The position numbers were made by a program, and so were the translations under genes. A DNA stretch of 64,000 nt from Pseudoalteromonas atlantica (lineage in GTDB: Bacteria; Pseudomonadota; Gammaproteobacteria; Enterobacterales; Alteromonadaceae): NCBI GenBank assembly GCA_007988745.1, contig BJUT01000001.1:372001-436000 (forward strand), in the 5' to 3' direction. Positions 37,709 to 46,151 of the stretch are shown here, one piece after another. The notes under the pieces were generated by a model. The model was not told the DNA's origin. It saw only the letters and a program-made list of their open reading frames with translations, and did not search any database. How positions within the stretch are numbered: position 1 is the stretch's first letter; every line of letters starts with the position of its first letter.

Positions 37709-38332
37709 TTAGATAAAAAATAACAAAATCATCAAGCAAAAAATGATTAACAATAAAAAATACAGTGGGAATTTTGTAATTAATGAAGTTTTGAAATCAA
37801 TACTTACACCATGCTTCTCTTTTAACCAATCTACAAACTCAGGAAGCTGTAATATCGATAAGCGATTAAAAGCCTGTTTTTTATTGTTCTGGTATTCAAT
37901 TACCGCTCCGGTAATAATTTTAAACTCAGTACTTTTAGTCGGAAATGCTTTTACCGTTACTTTAACCGGCTTAGTTAATTCAATGGGTTCTACACAGCCT
38001 GTGTGTTTATCTACGGTTAAATCTTTGGCACATTTAATACTATGGTTAACCCATATAACAAAGCGGATTGTATTTATGAGTAATAAATTTAAAACTATTG
38101 ATTGGATTAGTTGTGGATCTGAATAGGTAGGATATTTATTGGGGGTAAGGTCTATGCCGATTAATCCAAAAATAACGGCAACAAGTGTATTTATTACAAA
38201 AAACATCAACCACTGTTTTGTTGTTTTTTGTGGCCAGCGCCCCGTATTTTTTAGTTTATAATTATCATTATGTGCAAAAACAGGCATGTTTTTTACATTG
38301 TTATATATATAGTGCGAGAGTGAATCTTTCAC
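37709..38332 (-). CDS. Membrane protein with PH-like domain, unit F (207 aa)
   Basis: Paralogue of the 219-aa protein of unit E: MKDSLSHYIYNNVKNMPVFA, KNTGRWPQKTTKQW, TM1 VINTLVAVIFGLIGID, TM2 about 80-100 (SIVLNLLLINTIRFVIWV), VKVTVKAFPTK, NRLSILQLPEFVDWL, FKTSLITKFP and a C-terminal TM (YFLLLIIFCLMILLFFI). The two are alike from end to end, so they stem from duplication of part of a unit. The open frame on the opposite strand here is a shadow. Function unknown. Confidence 0.82.
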   Translation of the reverse strand: MKDSLSHYIYNNVKNMPVFAHNDNYKLKNTGRWPQKTTKQWLMFFVINTLVAVIFGLIGIDLTPNKYPTYSDPQLIQSIVLNLLLINTIRFVIWVNHSIKCAKDLTVDKHTGCVEPIELTKPVKVTVKAFPTKSTEFKIITGAVIEYQNNKKQAFNRLSILQLPEFVDWLKEKHGVSIDFKTSLITKFPLYFLLLIIFCLMILLFFI

Positions 38333-38393
38333 GTTTTAAAGGTTCCTTCTTCTAGCGTATTGCGATGCAGTAAAAACTATTTAGCTAACCAAT

Positions 38394-38819
38394 TTACAAT
38401 GAATATTCAAACTCTACAGGGCCAACAGTTCTTGCTTCATAACTTACACCATGATCCGCCACTAATTCACCATGAAAATTAAGCGTGGCTTTATTTCCAC
38501 CAATAAATTTAAGTGTTGTATTAAAGTACTCTGATGTTATTGGCATGCCTACATTTTTATAGCCATCAAACGAACACCCAATCATTAAGTTGTTAATACC
38601 TGGGCCATCGATCTCCGCTTTGTTTTCAAGGATTTTACCGGGGAAACTTATTTCACAGTATTCTTGTTTATTATTTCCTTCGATATTAAAAAACACACTA
38701 TGGAAAGGGTGACCTTTATCATCAGCTGGTTTAAACTTTTTAAACGAGGTCATTTTAATTTCGCCATTGGTGCAACCCGTTAATAAAACTAAACTGACGG
38801 TAATCACTATATTGCGCAT
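38394..38819 (-). CDS. Lipoprotein of unknown function, unit F
   Basis: 141 aa with lipobox LLTGC (Cys about 16). Paralogue of the lipoprotein at 31593. It has the same Cys pair in the mature part (EYCEISFPGK; IGCSFDGYK), the GGNKATLNF strand and the ending TVGPVEFEYSL. The mature domain is about 125 residues and beta-rich. It follows a terminator and precedes the 207-aa membrane protein. Residue +2 after the lipid-bearing Cys is Thr, so outer-membrane sorting is expected. The broken lipoprotein gene of unit A is a different family. Confidence 0.83.
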   Translation of the reverse strand: MRNIVITVSLVLLTGCTNGEIKMTSFKKFKPADDKGHPFHSVFFNIEGNNKQEYCEISFPGKILENKAEIDGPGINNLMIGCSFDGYKNVGMPITSEYFNTTLKFIGGNKATLNFHGELVADHGVSYEARTVGPVEFEYSL

Positions 38820-38856
38820 ACTGCTCCTTTTAAAATTAAAACTTGTACCAATTAAA

Positions 38857-38896
38857 AAGCACCTTATTTATTAAGCTTTCAGTAAATAAGGTGCTT
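38857..38896 (-). terminator. Terminator after the first small gene of unit F
   Basis: 14-bp stem AAGCACCTTATTTA/TAAATAAGGTGCTT with a 12-base loop and TTTTT on the minus strand. It separates the copy F plus 140-aa gene pair from the lipoprotein gene. Confidence 0.88.
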
Positions 38897-38910
38897 AATG
38901 ACTACTTTTA

Positions 38911-39333
38911 TTAAATGCTCGTTTTATACCATTTTTTTGTATCTTTATCCAAACCAAACTCACAAAGAAAATAAGAACGGCCAGTTTTTATATTTAAAAA
39001 GCCAATTCCCACTTGAACTTTTTTTTCTATATCAAACAAAAAGTTATTTTCATTTTCATTTATAATTATGAATTCTTCAGGTTCATAACCTGCTGTTTTA
39101 ATAGACTCATTATACTTATCTGCTTTTTTTAAAAACATTTTATTTAAGTACTTTTTAGCTTTTTCTTTAGCTTCAGCATTGGGGTGAAAGTCCTTTATAT
39201 ATGAATCAAAATCCTTGTTCACAATTTTTATAGCATTGTCGTAGCACTTTTGAACAAAAAAATCTTTATCGGGTACCGCACTCGCGGAGTAAGAAAAAAA
39301 TAAAAACAATGGTAATAATTTATAGAGTTTCAT
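38911..39333 (-). CDS. Small two-cysteine periplasmic protein (NTF2-like?), unit F first copy
   Basis: 140 aa. Signal peptide ends YSASAV (about 19). First Cys in FVQKCYDNAIKIVNKDFDSY, second in YFLCEFGLDKDTKKWYKTSI; the end WY is conserved. The middle is a Lys-rich helix (KEKAKKYLNKMFLKKADKYN), also seen in the unit A member (KKRAIAYLNKKAEKFQKYV), showing these two are close. It starts 64 bases after copy F and is followed by a strong terminator. Function unknown. Confidence 0.82.
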   Translation of the reverse strand: MKLYKLLPLFLFFSYSASAVPDKDFFVQKCYDNAIKIVNKDFDSYIKDFHPNAEAKEKAKKYLNKMFLKKADKYNESIKTAGYEPEEFIIINENENNFLFDIEKKVQVGIGFLNIKTGRSYFLCEFGLDKDTKKWYKTSI

Positions 39334-39397
39334 AATTATCCTTAACTAAGTTTTGGTTTTTACTGTTTGAAAATAAATAACTTATTGATGCTGCTTA

Positions 39398-41407
39398 TCA
39401 GTTTGATATTGAGTCTTTTGAACTCGCTATTGCTTTATTTAAAAGTGAGCGGTACTTGGCTGAATTATCATCAATATAACGAGGGTTACTTAAATTTGCT
39501 TCAATAAAGTTGGCAAATACTTTAACGTCTTCGTTAGAACTAAGCGCGTTAAACTCTTCTTTCCAATTAATTTGTTCTATATTGTTACCTAAAGCACCGC
39601 TATACCATACAGAAGATGCTGCTATATGAATTGGCGTAATCAAAATATTTTTATCTGATTGAAAAACCATAGTATTAATAAATTCATAGGGCTCTTTGTT
39701 CTCGTCAATATAAAGCGCCATAACAACATCACTATCACCGCCAAAAATATAATTAACGTTTAAATCATCACCAAGCTGCTCTTCTTGATTTATCGGTGAT
39801 TTTAAAGAAGTAACTAATAATGGTGCTAATATCTTATTGGGTATGTTCAATTGGCTGTAATCTAAAAGTACTTCATCACCAATTTTAACTGTGACTGTAT
39901 TACTTGTACCATAAGTTGTTTTGGCTGTTAATTTAGCTTGAGATCTGACGCCGTCAGGAACAACAAAGGTCAACTTTTCGGTATTTATAATTGAAGGTTT
40001 AGTTTTTATATTATCAATAAAAACAAGCGTATCATCAGAAAAATGTTGTCCCGATAGACTTAAGGTGTCACCCACCGAATAGTAATCAAGTTCTGGTTTT
40101 AATATTAATGGAAGGTTACGGTTTGATTTAATCACATTAATTGAATTGGAACGTTTACCCTTAGCAAAAAAATACATAGATTGGGTATGCTCAGGCAGCA
40201 CAAAGGGAACATCTAGCAATGATGATACTTTTTTATTGATAGGTGGTAAATTATTAGTTCGTTTGAATACGAGTATGCCCTCGGTTTCAAGTCCTCTACC
40301 CTTTATTTTGTGCGTCCCATTCTCTACAAAAAGCCCATTATACGAATCGCCCTTAAAAATATAATCTACAGTACTTATATCTTTATAATCAGCTTCGCCA
40401 GGGAAAGTTGAATCAACTATTTTTAATGGTTCAGCGTCATTTCCATCAAGTAACCCGTCGTTATCGTCATCAACATCGGCGTAATTTGGTACTCTGTCAC
40501 CATCAGTATCGGCTGGAAAAGAAGTAAGAATATCCTTAAGTTCATTTTTATCGAGATTGCCATTGCCATCTGAGTCAACGTCTACAAAGTTACCCAAACC
40601 ATCTTGATCTTGATCTGAAATGCCTTCAATTTTATCTGGTATACCGTCTGCATCACTATCGTCATCCAACCAATTAGGAATACCATCCAAGTCAACATCG
40701 TGTGAATATGTATTACCATCTAAATAAACATAAAATTCTGTACCGTCAAAAATTCTATCTCTATCTGAATCTATATCGTTAACAATTAATCCAAAAGCTG
40801 ACTCTAGACCATCATCTATGTAATCTATATCTACATCAAAAAAGAGTTTTGCTTTATATGTAAAATCAGTATTCCCTCGCGCATCAACATCAGTAATAGC
40901 TAAGTAATAAGTATCTGCAGCAGGAAGCGTAAAATTAGCAGCGGCACCAATATTTCCAATAGCAGTAAAGTTTGATTTTATTTTTTCTACCGACGAACCA
41001 TCTGAATTGAGTATAAAAATGTTTGGTCTGAAAATTGTGTTTGTCGTGTTTAGTACAACAGATACACGTTCTGCTTTATTTGTTGTAAATTTAAATAAAT
41101 CTAAATCAGCTGTATGCTGCACTACACCTGAAACAAAGTATGGGATCTCTGAAGTCAAGTTTTCTGCTTTGGCTAAATTGTCGTTTAATTCCGTTTCTTG
41201 ATAGTACTTTGCTTTAACTAAGTTTACATCAAACGGATAATCGTCCTGCTCATCAGGCACACCGTCAGCGTCTTCATCATTATTTTGCCACGTGCCTACA
41301 GGTGGTGGCGATTGAATTGTTTTTGCTTGAGCGGGAATTGTATAACTTAGCAAACTAAAAGCACTGCTTACGCTCAATAGTGAAAAGTAAATGAGGGGTA
41401 TTTTCAA
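39398..41407 (-). CDS. Secreted Asp-rich repeat/PPC/IPT protein, copy F
   Basis: 669 aa. Signal peptide 1-28 (ending AQA), first Asp motif NNDEDADGVPDEQDD, PPC-like domain (QETELNDNLAKAENLTSEIP; VSGVVQHTADLDLFKFTT; ADTYYLAITDVDARG), Asp repeats (DVDLDGIPNWLDDDSDADGI; DQDQDGLGNFVDVDSDGNGN), IPT-like domain (VGDTLSLSGQHFSDDTLVFI), then TPIHIAASSVWY and a helical C-terminus (FNALSSNEDVKVFANFIEA). It is the first copy in the direction of transcription of the whole array and heads the longest unit. TTG start with AAGGA. Confidence 0.9.
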   Translation of the reverse strand: MKIPLIYFSLLSVSSAFSLLSYTIPAQAKTIQSPPPVGTWQNNDEDADGVPDEQDDYPFDVNLVKAKYYQETELNDNLAKAENLTSEIPYFVSGVVQHTADLDLFKFTTNKAERVSVVLNTTNTIFRPNIFILNSDGSSVEKIKSNFTAIGNIGAAANFTLPAADTYYLAITDVDARGNTDFTYKAKLFFDVDIDYIDDGLESAFGLIVNDIDSDRDRIFDGTEFYVYLDGNTYSHDVDLDGIPNWLDDDSDADGIPDKIEGISDQDQDGLGNFVDVDSDGNGNLDKNELKDILTSFPADTDGDRVPNYADVDDDNDGLLDGNDAEPLKIVDSTFPGEADYKDISTVDYIFKGDSYNGLFVENGTHKIKGRGLETEGILVFKRTNNLPPINKKVSSLLDVPFVLPEHTQSMYFFAKGKRSNSINVIKSNRNLPLILKPELDYYSVGDTLSLSGQHFSDDTLVFIDNIKTKPSIINTEKLTFVVPDGVRSQAKLTAKTTYGTSNTVTVKIGDEVLLDYSQLNIPNKILAPLLVTSLKSPINQEEQLGDDLNVNYIFGGDSDVVMALYIDENKEPYEFINTMVFQSDKNILITPIHIAASSVWYSGALGNNIEQINWKEEFNALSSNEDVKVFANFIEANLSNPRYIDDNSAKYRSLLNKAIASSKDSISN

Positions 41408-41419
41408 GAATCCATCCTT
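41405..41419 (-). promoter_or_regulatory. Conserved TTG-start leader, copy F
   Basis: AAGGATGGATTCTTG, as in copies D and E. Confidence 0.6.
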
Positions 41420-41505
41420 GTTTTGTGTTCCATAATTCAGCCCATAACCTTAAACTATTTAACGACTTAATACAAACTGCTTTGAAAGAAGTAGCTTAAG
41501 AAACA

Positions 41506-41535
41506 AAAAAGCACCAATACAGTGGTGCTTTTTAT
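41506..41535 (-). terminator. Terminator of the ABC exporter operon
   Basis: AAAAAGCACCA...TGGTGCTTTTT stem (GCACCA/TGGTGC around ATACAG), followed by T on the minus strand. It separates the exporter operon from copy F. Confidence 0.9.
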
Positions 41536-41546
41536 AATTAACAATT

Positions 41547-42755
41547 TTATCTGAAAAGAACGTCTTCGCGGTTAAACCACTTAACACAAAAGGTAAGTAA
41601 CGCGCCGGCTATAATAGCTGTTGCTAAAAATATTAAGCCTACAAGGGTGTAATCTACCGTGCCTTTAACAATTTCTTTAATTGCGAGAGCTACATTAGTA
41701 ACAGGAATAAAAGCAGTTTTAGCTGTTAGCTCTACATTAGGCATAATGGATACAATGATGGGAAAAAACACCCCCATACTTAATGGTGCCATGTAGTTTT
41801 GTGCTTCTTTAAATGTACGAGCATAAATAGATATTGCTAACGCCAATGCTGAGAATATCGCGGCAATAGGTAATAACAATACAAAAATCATTAATAAATC
41901 ACTTACCGCTAATGTGCTAAATGCTGTTTTAATTACTTCTAGGTCTGCAAATGCAAGGGCTACGGCTATCCACCCGCCCATACTGAGTACAGTTATAGTT
42001 GTTGATGCAATTGAGGTTGTCAGTAAGGTTATAAATTTGCCTAGTACCAGCTCGGTACGCGTAATAGGTGTAAGCAATAAGGTTTCTAATGTACCGCGCT
42101 CTTTTTCACCTGCACCTAAATCTATTGCTGGGTACGTAGCGCCCATAAGAACTATAGGAATCAGTAGGTAGGGCAAAAAGCCACCTAGTTTTTCACCTAA
42201 GTTTTCACGTTTATCGGCGGTATCAACCTTAACTACTTCAATAGGGGTTAAAAGTGCTAAATGGGCTTCTTTTTCAATACCAAAACTGATTAATTTTTCT
42301 GTTTGTAATGCATCGCTATATTCTTTGGCGAGCTCTTTTACACGCTGAAATAAAAAGTTGATAGATTTAGCATCATTAAATACCACTTCCCACTTACTTT
42401 GCTGGGCATCATTTAAGGCTTGTTTAGCGTTAGTGGGTAAATATATACCCATGTCTATATCACCTGCGATTACCCCTTCTTTTAGCTCTTCAATGCTATT
42501 AAAGGTTTTAGCACCTTTATAAAGTTCAAAGCTTTTATGATAAAACACTTTTTCGGTAAACTCTGGCGCGTAGTCGCCATTAATAATGGCGTAGGTATGT
42601 ACCTTTTGTTCAGCATCGAGTGCCGCTTGAGAGCTAATAAACGCCATAACGGCAAATAATAAGGGAAATACCGCAACGGGTAGAGCGACTACAAACAACA
42701 AGGTTTTTTTATCGCGTAAGAGTTCTGTTAATTCCTTTTTAAAAACTTCAAACAT
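41547..42755 (-). CDS. ABC-2 type exporter permease (NatB-like)
   Basis: 402 aa. TM1 at about 22-42, then a large extracytoplasmic domain (about 45-195), then five TMs: PYLLIPIVLMGATYPAIDLG, ITLLTTSIASTTITVLSMGG, LMIFVLLLPIAAIFSALALA, and two at the end (VGLIFLATAIIAGALLTFCV). The motif GAGEKERGTLETLLLTPITRTELVLGK is typical of ABC-2 permeases of the NatB/ABC2_membrane_3 type. The start overlaps the end of the ATPase gene by 8 bases. The substrate (Na+, drug or other) cannot be told. Confidence 0.9.
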   Translation of the reverse strand: MFEVFKKELTELLRDKKTLLFVVALPVAVFPLLFAVMAFISSQAALDAEQKVHTYAIINGDYAPEFTEKVFYHKSFELYKGAKTFNSIEELKEGVIAGDIDMGIYLPTNAKQALNDAQQSKWEVVFNDAKSINFLFQRVKELAKEYSDALQTEKLISFGIEKEAHLALLTPIEVVKVDTADKRENLGEKLGGFLPYLLIPIVLMGATYPAIDLGAGEKERGTLETLLLTPITRTELVLGKFITLLTTSIASTTITVLSMGGWIAVALAFADLEVIKTAFSTLAVSDLLMIFVLLLPIAAIFSALALAISIYARTFKEAQNYMAPLSMGVFFPIIVSIMPNVELTAKTAFIPVTNVALAIKEIVKGTVDYTLVGLIFLATAIIAGALLTFCVKWFNREDVLFR

Positions 42756-43536
42756 CGTGTTTCTCCGTTAATATGTTCATAAACGCTTGGTTTAGCTCTT
42801 CACTATTACCTGCCTGTTTGAATTCAGCAAGCGTGCCATCAAAGCAGCTTACGCCTTCATTAATTACCGCAACACGGTCACATAAAAGGGCTACTTCATC
42901 TAAATGGTGCGTTGAAAAAATAACAGGCGTGCCTTGCGCCTTTAAGCCTTTAATAAAGTTTATAACCGTTTGTGTGGTCATGATATCAAGGCCTGTGGTT
43001 GGCTCATCGAGTACCACCACTTCTGGGTGATGTACCACAGCACGGGCAATATTGGCTTTTTGCTTCATGCCGGTAGATAGGTTTTCTGCACGTTTATCAA
43101 TAAATTTATGCATGTCGAGCAAAGTAAAAAGTTCTTCACAACGAGCCGCTATTTGCTCTTTGTTCATTCCATGAAGCTTTGCAAAGTATTCAATATTTTC
43201 TTTAACGGTCAGGCGACCATACAAACCAGTTGAACCGGATAAAAAACCAATAGACTTGCGCCCTACTAACGGCTTTTTAATTATGTCGTTGCCGGCAATA
43301 GTTATTGTGCCTTCATCGGGCTTAAGTGCAGTTGAGAGCATACGCAATGTAGTAGTTTTACCCGCGCCATTAGGGCCAAGTAACCCTAACACTTCACCTT
43401 TTGCACATTGAAAGCTGACATCTCTTACTGAATGAAAAAAATCTTTATCTTCACGCGGGTCTATATCATCAACTTTATTTTTTTTATGATCCTTGGTTAA
43501 CTTAAACTTTTTTTTAAGCCCTGCGACTTCTATCAT
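42748..43536 (-). CDS. ABC exporter ATP-binding protein (NatA-like)
   Basis: 262 aa. Walker A GPNGAGKTTTLRML, signature LSTGMKQKANIARA, Walker B VVVLDEPTTGLD, switch His in FSTHHLDEVALLCDRV. It powers the permease encoded next. A charged insert near the N-terminus (TKDHKKNKVDDIDPREDKDFF) is typical for this subfamily in marine gammaproteobacteria. It overlaps the DUF3025-like gene upstream by 4 bases and the permease gene by 8, so the three are one operon. Confidence 0.94.
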   Translation of the reverse strand: MIEVAGLKKKFKLTKDHKKNKVDDIDPREDKDFFHSVRDVSFQCAKGEVLGLLGPNGAGKTTTLRMLSTALKPDEGTITIAGNDIIKKPLVGRKSIGFLSGSTGLYGRLTVKENIEYFAKLHGMNKEQIAARCEELFTLLDMHKFIDKRAENLSTGMKQKANIARAVVHHPEVVVLDEPTTGLDIMTTQTVINFIKGLKAQGTPVIFSTHHLDEVALLCDRVAVINEGVSCFDGTLAEFKQAGNSEELNQAFMNILTEKHDV

Positions 43537-44345
43537 TTTCGTATCCTTCGTTTAGCTCTAAAGTAATCGGTATTATCATAGAACGATTCATTCTCATTTG
43601 CGTCATGCCATCCTGGTACACCTAATAATGGCAATGGAGAAAGCTGTTTGTTATCGGCTAAGCAATGCTCTATTTTTATCTTCTCATAAAGTACTTGGTC
43701 TAGGTACTGATATTGAGTAACTAAATCTTTACAAAATATTTCATCCGGTACACTTACAAATAACGCTTTACCCGTTAAACCAATATAGGGTTTTGTGAGC
43801 ATTTCATAATTAGCGTGGCCAAACATAAAAGGTTGTATTGTTTTGCCCCACTCTTCTCGATGAGTTATAAATGCCGTTTTCCATTGGTGCTCTGTTAAAA
43901 GTGTTTGCCACTTAGTATCACTAATGGCAAGCACCACGCCGCACTCGTCAAATAATGTGAGTGCATTACGATGTTTAGTACGTTGCTTTAAGCCATGCTG
44001 CGCTATTTCTTGTACGTGACGCTGATTAATAAGCGCCTTGGTTTTTGGAAACAAACACCAAATAAAGCCACCAAATAAGTCGTGCCAATTTTTACTGCGT
44101 GTTGGCACTACGCCAGTTTCAAAAATGACTTGCTCGTAATAGCGCTCACCAAAATCAACGTTTGCATCGTCTTCAAACGTTATTGGGAGGTTATTAGCAT
44201 TAATGGCATTCAAATACACAGTGAACCAGTCAGGGGTTGGCCAATCAGTTTGTTTATCAATATTAAACAGTGTTCGTAAGTGCTCAAACGCACCGCTTTT
44301 CAAACTACTAACTTGCCATTGCTCGGGCGGAGTAAAGCGCTTCAT
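43533..44345 (-). CDS. DUF3025-like protein
   Basis: 270 aa, cytoplasmic, no TM or signal peptide. It contains WHDLFGGFIWCLFPKTKALINQRH, FDECGVVLAISDTKW and the C-terminal PLPLLGVPGWHDANENESFYDN, stretches I associate with the DUF3025 family of proteobacteria. First gene of the operon with the ABC exporter (4-base overlap). Function unknown. The divergent peptidase gene starts 114 bases away. Confidence 0.75.
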   Translation of the reverse strand: MKRFTPPEQWQVSSLKSGAFEHLRTLFNIDKQTDWPTPDWFTVYLNAINANNLPITFEDDANVDFGERYYEQVIFETGVVPTRSKNWHDLFGGFIWCLFPKTKALINQRHVQEIAQHGLKQRTKHRNALTLFDECGVVLAISDTKWQTLLTEHQWKTAFITHREEWGKTIQPFMFGHANYEMLTKPYIGLTGKALFVSVPDEIFCKDLVTQYQYLDQVLYEKIKIEHCLADNKQLSPLPLLGVPGWHDANENESFYDNTDYFRAKRRIRK

Positions 44346-44458
44346 TTATACCTTTAACAATTTATGCTGTTAATTTGCGGGCAGTTTACCGCAAAAACTG
44401 GTTCTAATTAATAGAAGTTAATATACTAATCAGATCTTAGAACAAGAATAGAGCTACT

Positions 44459-46084
44459 ATGAAACGATATTTCTCTCTCACACTGATTGCTGGCGCTGTG
44501 TTAGCTGGCTGTGCAACAACAAGTATTACACCTACCGATGTAACAAATGGTTACAACAGTATTAAAGCAGATGAACTTGCAGCGCACATTAAAGTGCTTG
44601 CCTCTGATGAATTTGGCGGTAGAGCGCCTTCATCTGAAGGTGAAAAGTTAACGCTTGATTATCTGACCACTCAATTTAAAGCATTAGGGTTTGAACCCGG
44701 TAATGGTGATAGCTTTTTACAAGAAGTGCCGCTTGTTTCATTAGAAGCTGATTCAAATATGGTATTAAGTATTGGTGGTAAAGATTATCAATACAAAAAA
44801 GATATGGTTATGGGCAGTAGCCGCATTAGCGCACAAGAAGGGATTGAAAATTCAGAGCTTGTCTTCGTAGGTTACGGTGTAAATGCCCCTGAATATAACT
44901 GGAACGATTACGAAGGCCTAGACGTAAAAGGCAAAACTGTTGTAATGCTTGTTAACGATCCGGGTTTTGCTACAAAAGATCCTGCGTTATTTACCGGCGA
45001 TGCAATGACCTACTACGGCCGTTGGACTTATAAATATGAAGAAGCGAGTCGTCAAGGTGCAGCCGGTGCTATCATCATTCACGAAACAGCCCCTGCATCA
45101 TACCCGTGGTCAGTGGTTGAAAATTCATGGAGCGGTGAGCAGTTTGGTTTTCAAAAAGAGAACAACAATATGGACCGCGTTGCGGTTGAAGGCTGGGTGA
45201 CCACTGAAGTAGCAAAAGAGTTATTTGCTAAAGCGGGTCTGGATTTTGAGACTGCAAAAGCCAATGCAGCTAAAGGTGCGTATAACGTTGACATGGGCGA
45301 TTTAACTGCATCGGTTAATGTTAAAAATACAATTAAAAAATCGGTGTCGTATAACTTTATTGCCACGTTGCCGGGTAGCGAAAAAGCGGATGAACATGTT
45401 ATTTATTCAGCGCATTGGGATCACCTAGGTACAGATACAACCCGTAAGGGCGACCAAATTTATAATGGGGCACACGATAACGCCACAGGCACTGCGGGGC
45501 TAATTGAGGTTGCAGAGGCATTTACTAAGCTGCCAAAGCACCCTACTCGCTCAATGACATTTTTAGCTGTTACGGCTGAAGAGCAAGGCTTACTTGGATC
45601 TAAATACTACGCTGCTAACCCAGTTATTGCTGCCGATAAAACAGTCGCCAATATAAACATGGATAGCCTAAACTTATTAGGTAAAGTAAAAGACATGAAC
45701 GTAGTAGGTTTAGGTAAGTCGCAAATGGACGACCTACTAGCCAAAGCAGCAAAAGAGCAAGGTAGAACAATAGCGGGCGACCCTAAACCATCTTCAGGTG
45801 GTTATTACCGCTCTGATCATTTTGCATTTGCAAACATGGGGATTCCGGCTATGTATGCAGGCGGCGGTACTGTTGCTGCTGATGAGGATACAGCAAATTA
45901 TCGTAAACGTATGAGCTTAGTGCTACGTGGTTGCTACCATCAACCCTGTGATAGATACCGCGATGAGTGGGATTTATCGGGTGCGGTGCAAGACTTACAG
46001 TTGTTTTATAAAGTAGGCTTTGATATTTCTGAGCAAGCACAATGGCCAGCATGGTACGAAAACTCAGAGTTTCAACGCAAATAA
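44459..46084 (+). CDS. M28-family metallopeptidase, lipoprotein
   Basis: 541 aa. Lipoprotein signal peptide with lipobox LAGC (Cys 18). A PA-like inserted domain lies around 130-290 (VVMLVNDPGFATKDPALFTG; GAAGAIIIHE). The M28 catalytic domain shows the two-zinc site: YSAHWDHLG, NGAHDNATGTAGLIE, LAVTAEEQGLLGSKYY (catalytic Glu-Glu), NINMDSLNLLG and YYRSDHFAF. It is predicted to be an aminopeptidase attached to the outer membrane or periplasmic face. It ends normally, and a Fur-box-like site for the next gene lies downstream. Confidence 0.93.
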   Translation: MKRYFSLTLIAGAVLAGCATTSITPTDVTNGYNSIKADELAAHIKVLASDEFGGRAPSSEGEKLTLDYLTTQFKALGFEPGNGDSFLQEVPLVSLEADSNMVLSIGGKDYQYKKDMVMGSSRISAQEGIENSELVFVGYGVNAPEYNWNDYEGLDVKGKTVVMLVNDPGFATKDPALFTGDAMTYYGRWTYKYEEASRQGAAGAIIIHETAPASYPWSVVENSWSGEQFGFQKENNNMDRVAVEGWVTTEVAKELFAKAGLDFETAKANAAKGAYNVDMGDLTASVNVKNTIKKSVSYNFIATLPGSEKADEHVIYSAHWDHLGTDTTRKGDQIYNGAHDNATGTAGLIEVAEAFTKLPKHPTRSMTFLAVTAEEQGLLGSKYYAANPVIAADKTVANINMDSLNLLGKVKDMNVVGLGKSQMDDLLAKAAKEQGRTIAGDPKPSSGGYYRSDHFAFANMGIPAMYAGGGTVAADEDTANYRKRMSLVLRGCYHQPCDRYRDEWDLSGAVQDLQLFYKVGFDISEQAQWPAWYENSEFQRK

Positions 46085-46151
46085 TGTAATTCGCCTGAGC
46101 GTAGGTTATTTACCATCGAAAAACTCAAACTGAGCTATCGATTTAAATAGA

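Noticed and set aside
37743..38126. 127-codon frame on the plus strand
   Set aside because: Fully inside the well supported 207-aa gene on the other strand; the translation has no recognisable features.
13397..41407. Array as a polymorphic toxin/immunity locus
   Set aside because: The big proteins keep the same layout to the C-terminus, with a related helical end, instead of a conserved body and swapped toxin tips. No toxin domain, pre-toxin motif or secretion marker was recognised. It stays possible only in a loose sense.
16593..41407. Big secreted proteins as lipoproteins (LSVSCA in copies B, C, D, E)
   Set aside because: The residues before Cys do not make a lipobox, copies A and F have Ser there, and a normal signal-peptidase site (A-K) follows further on.
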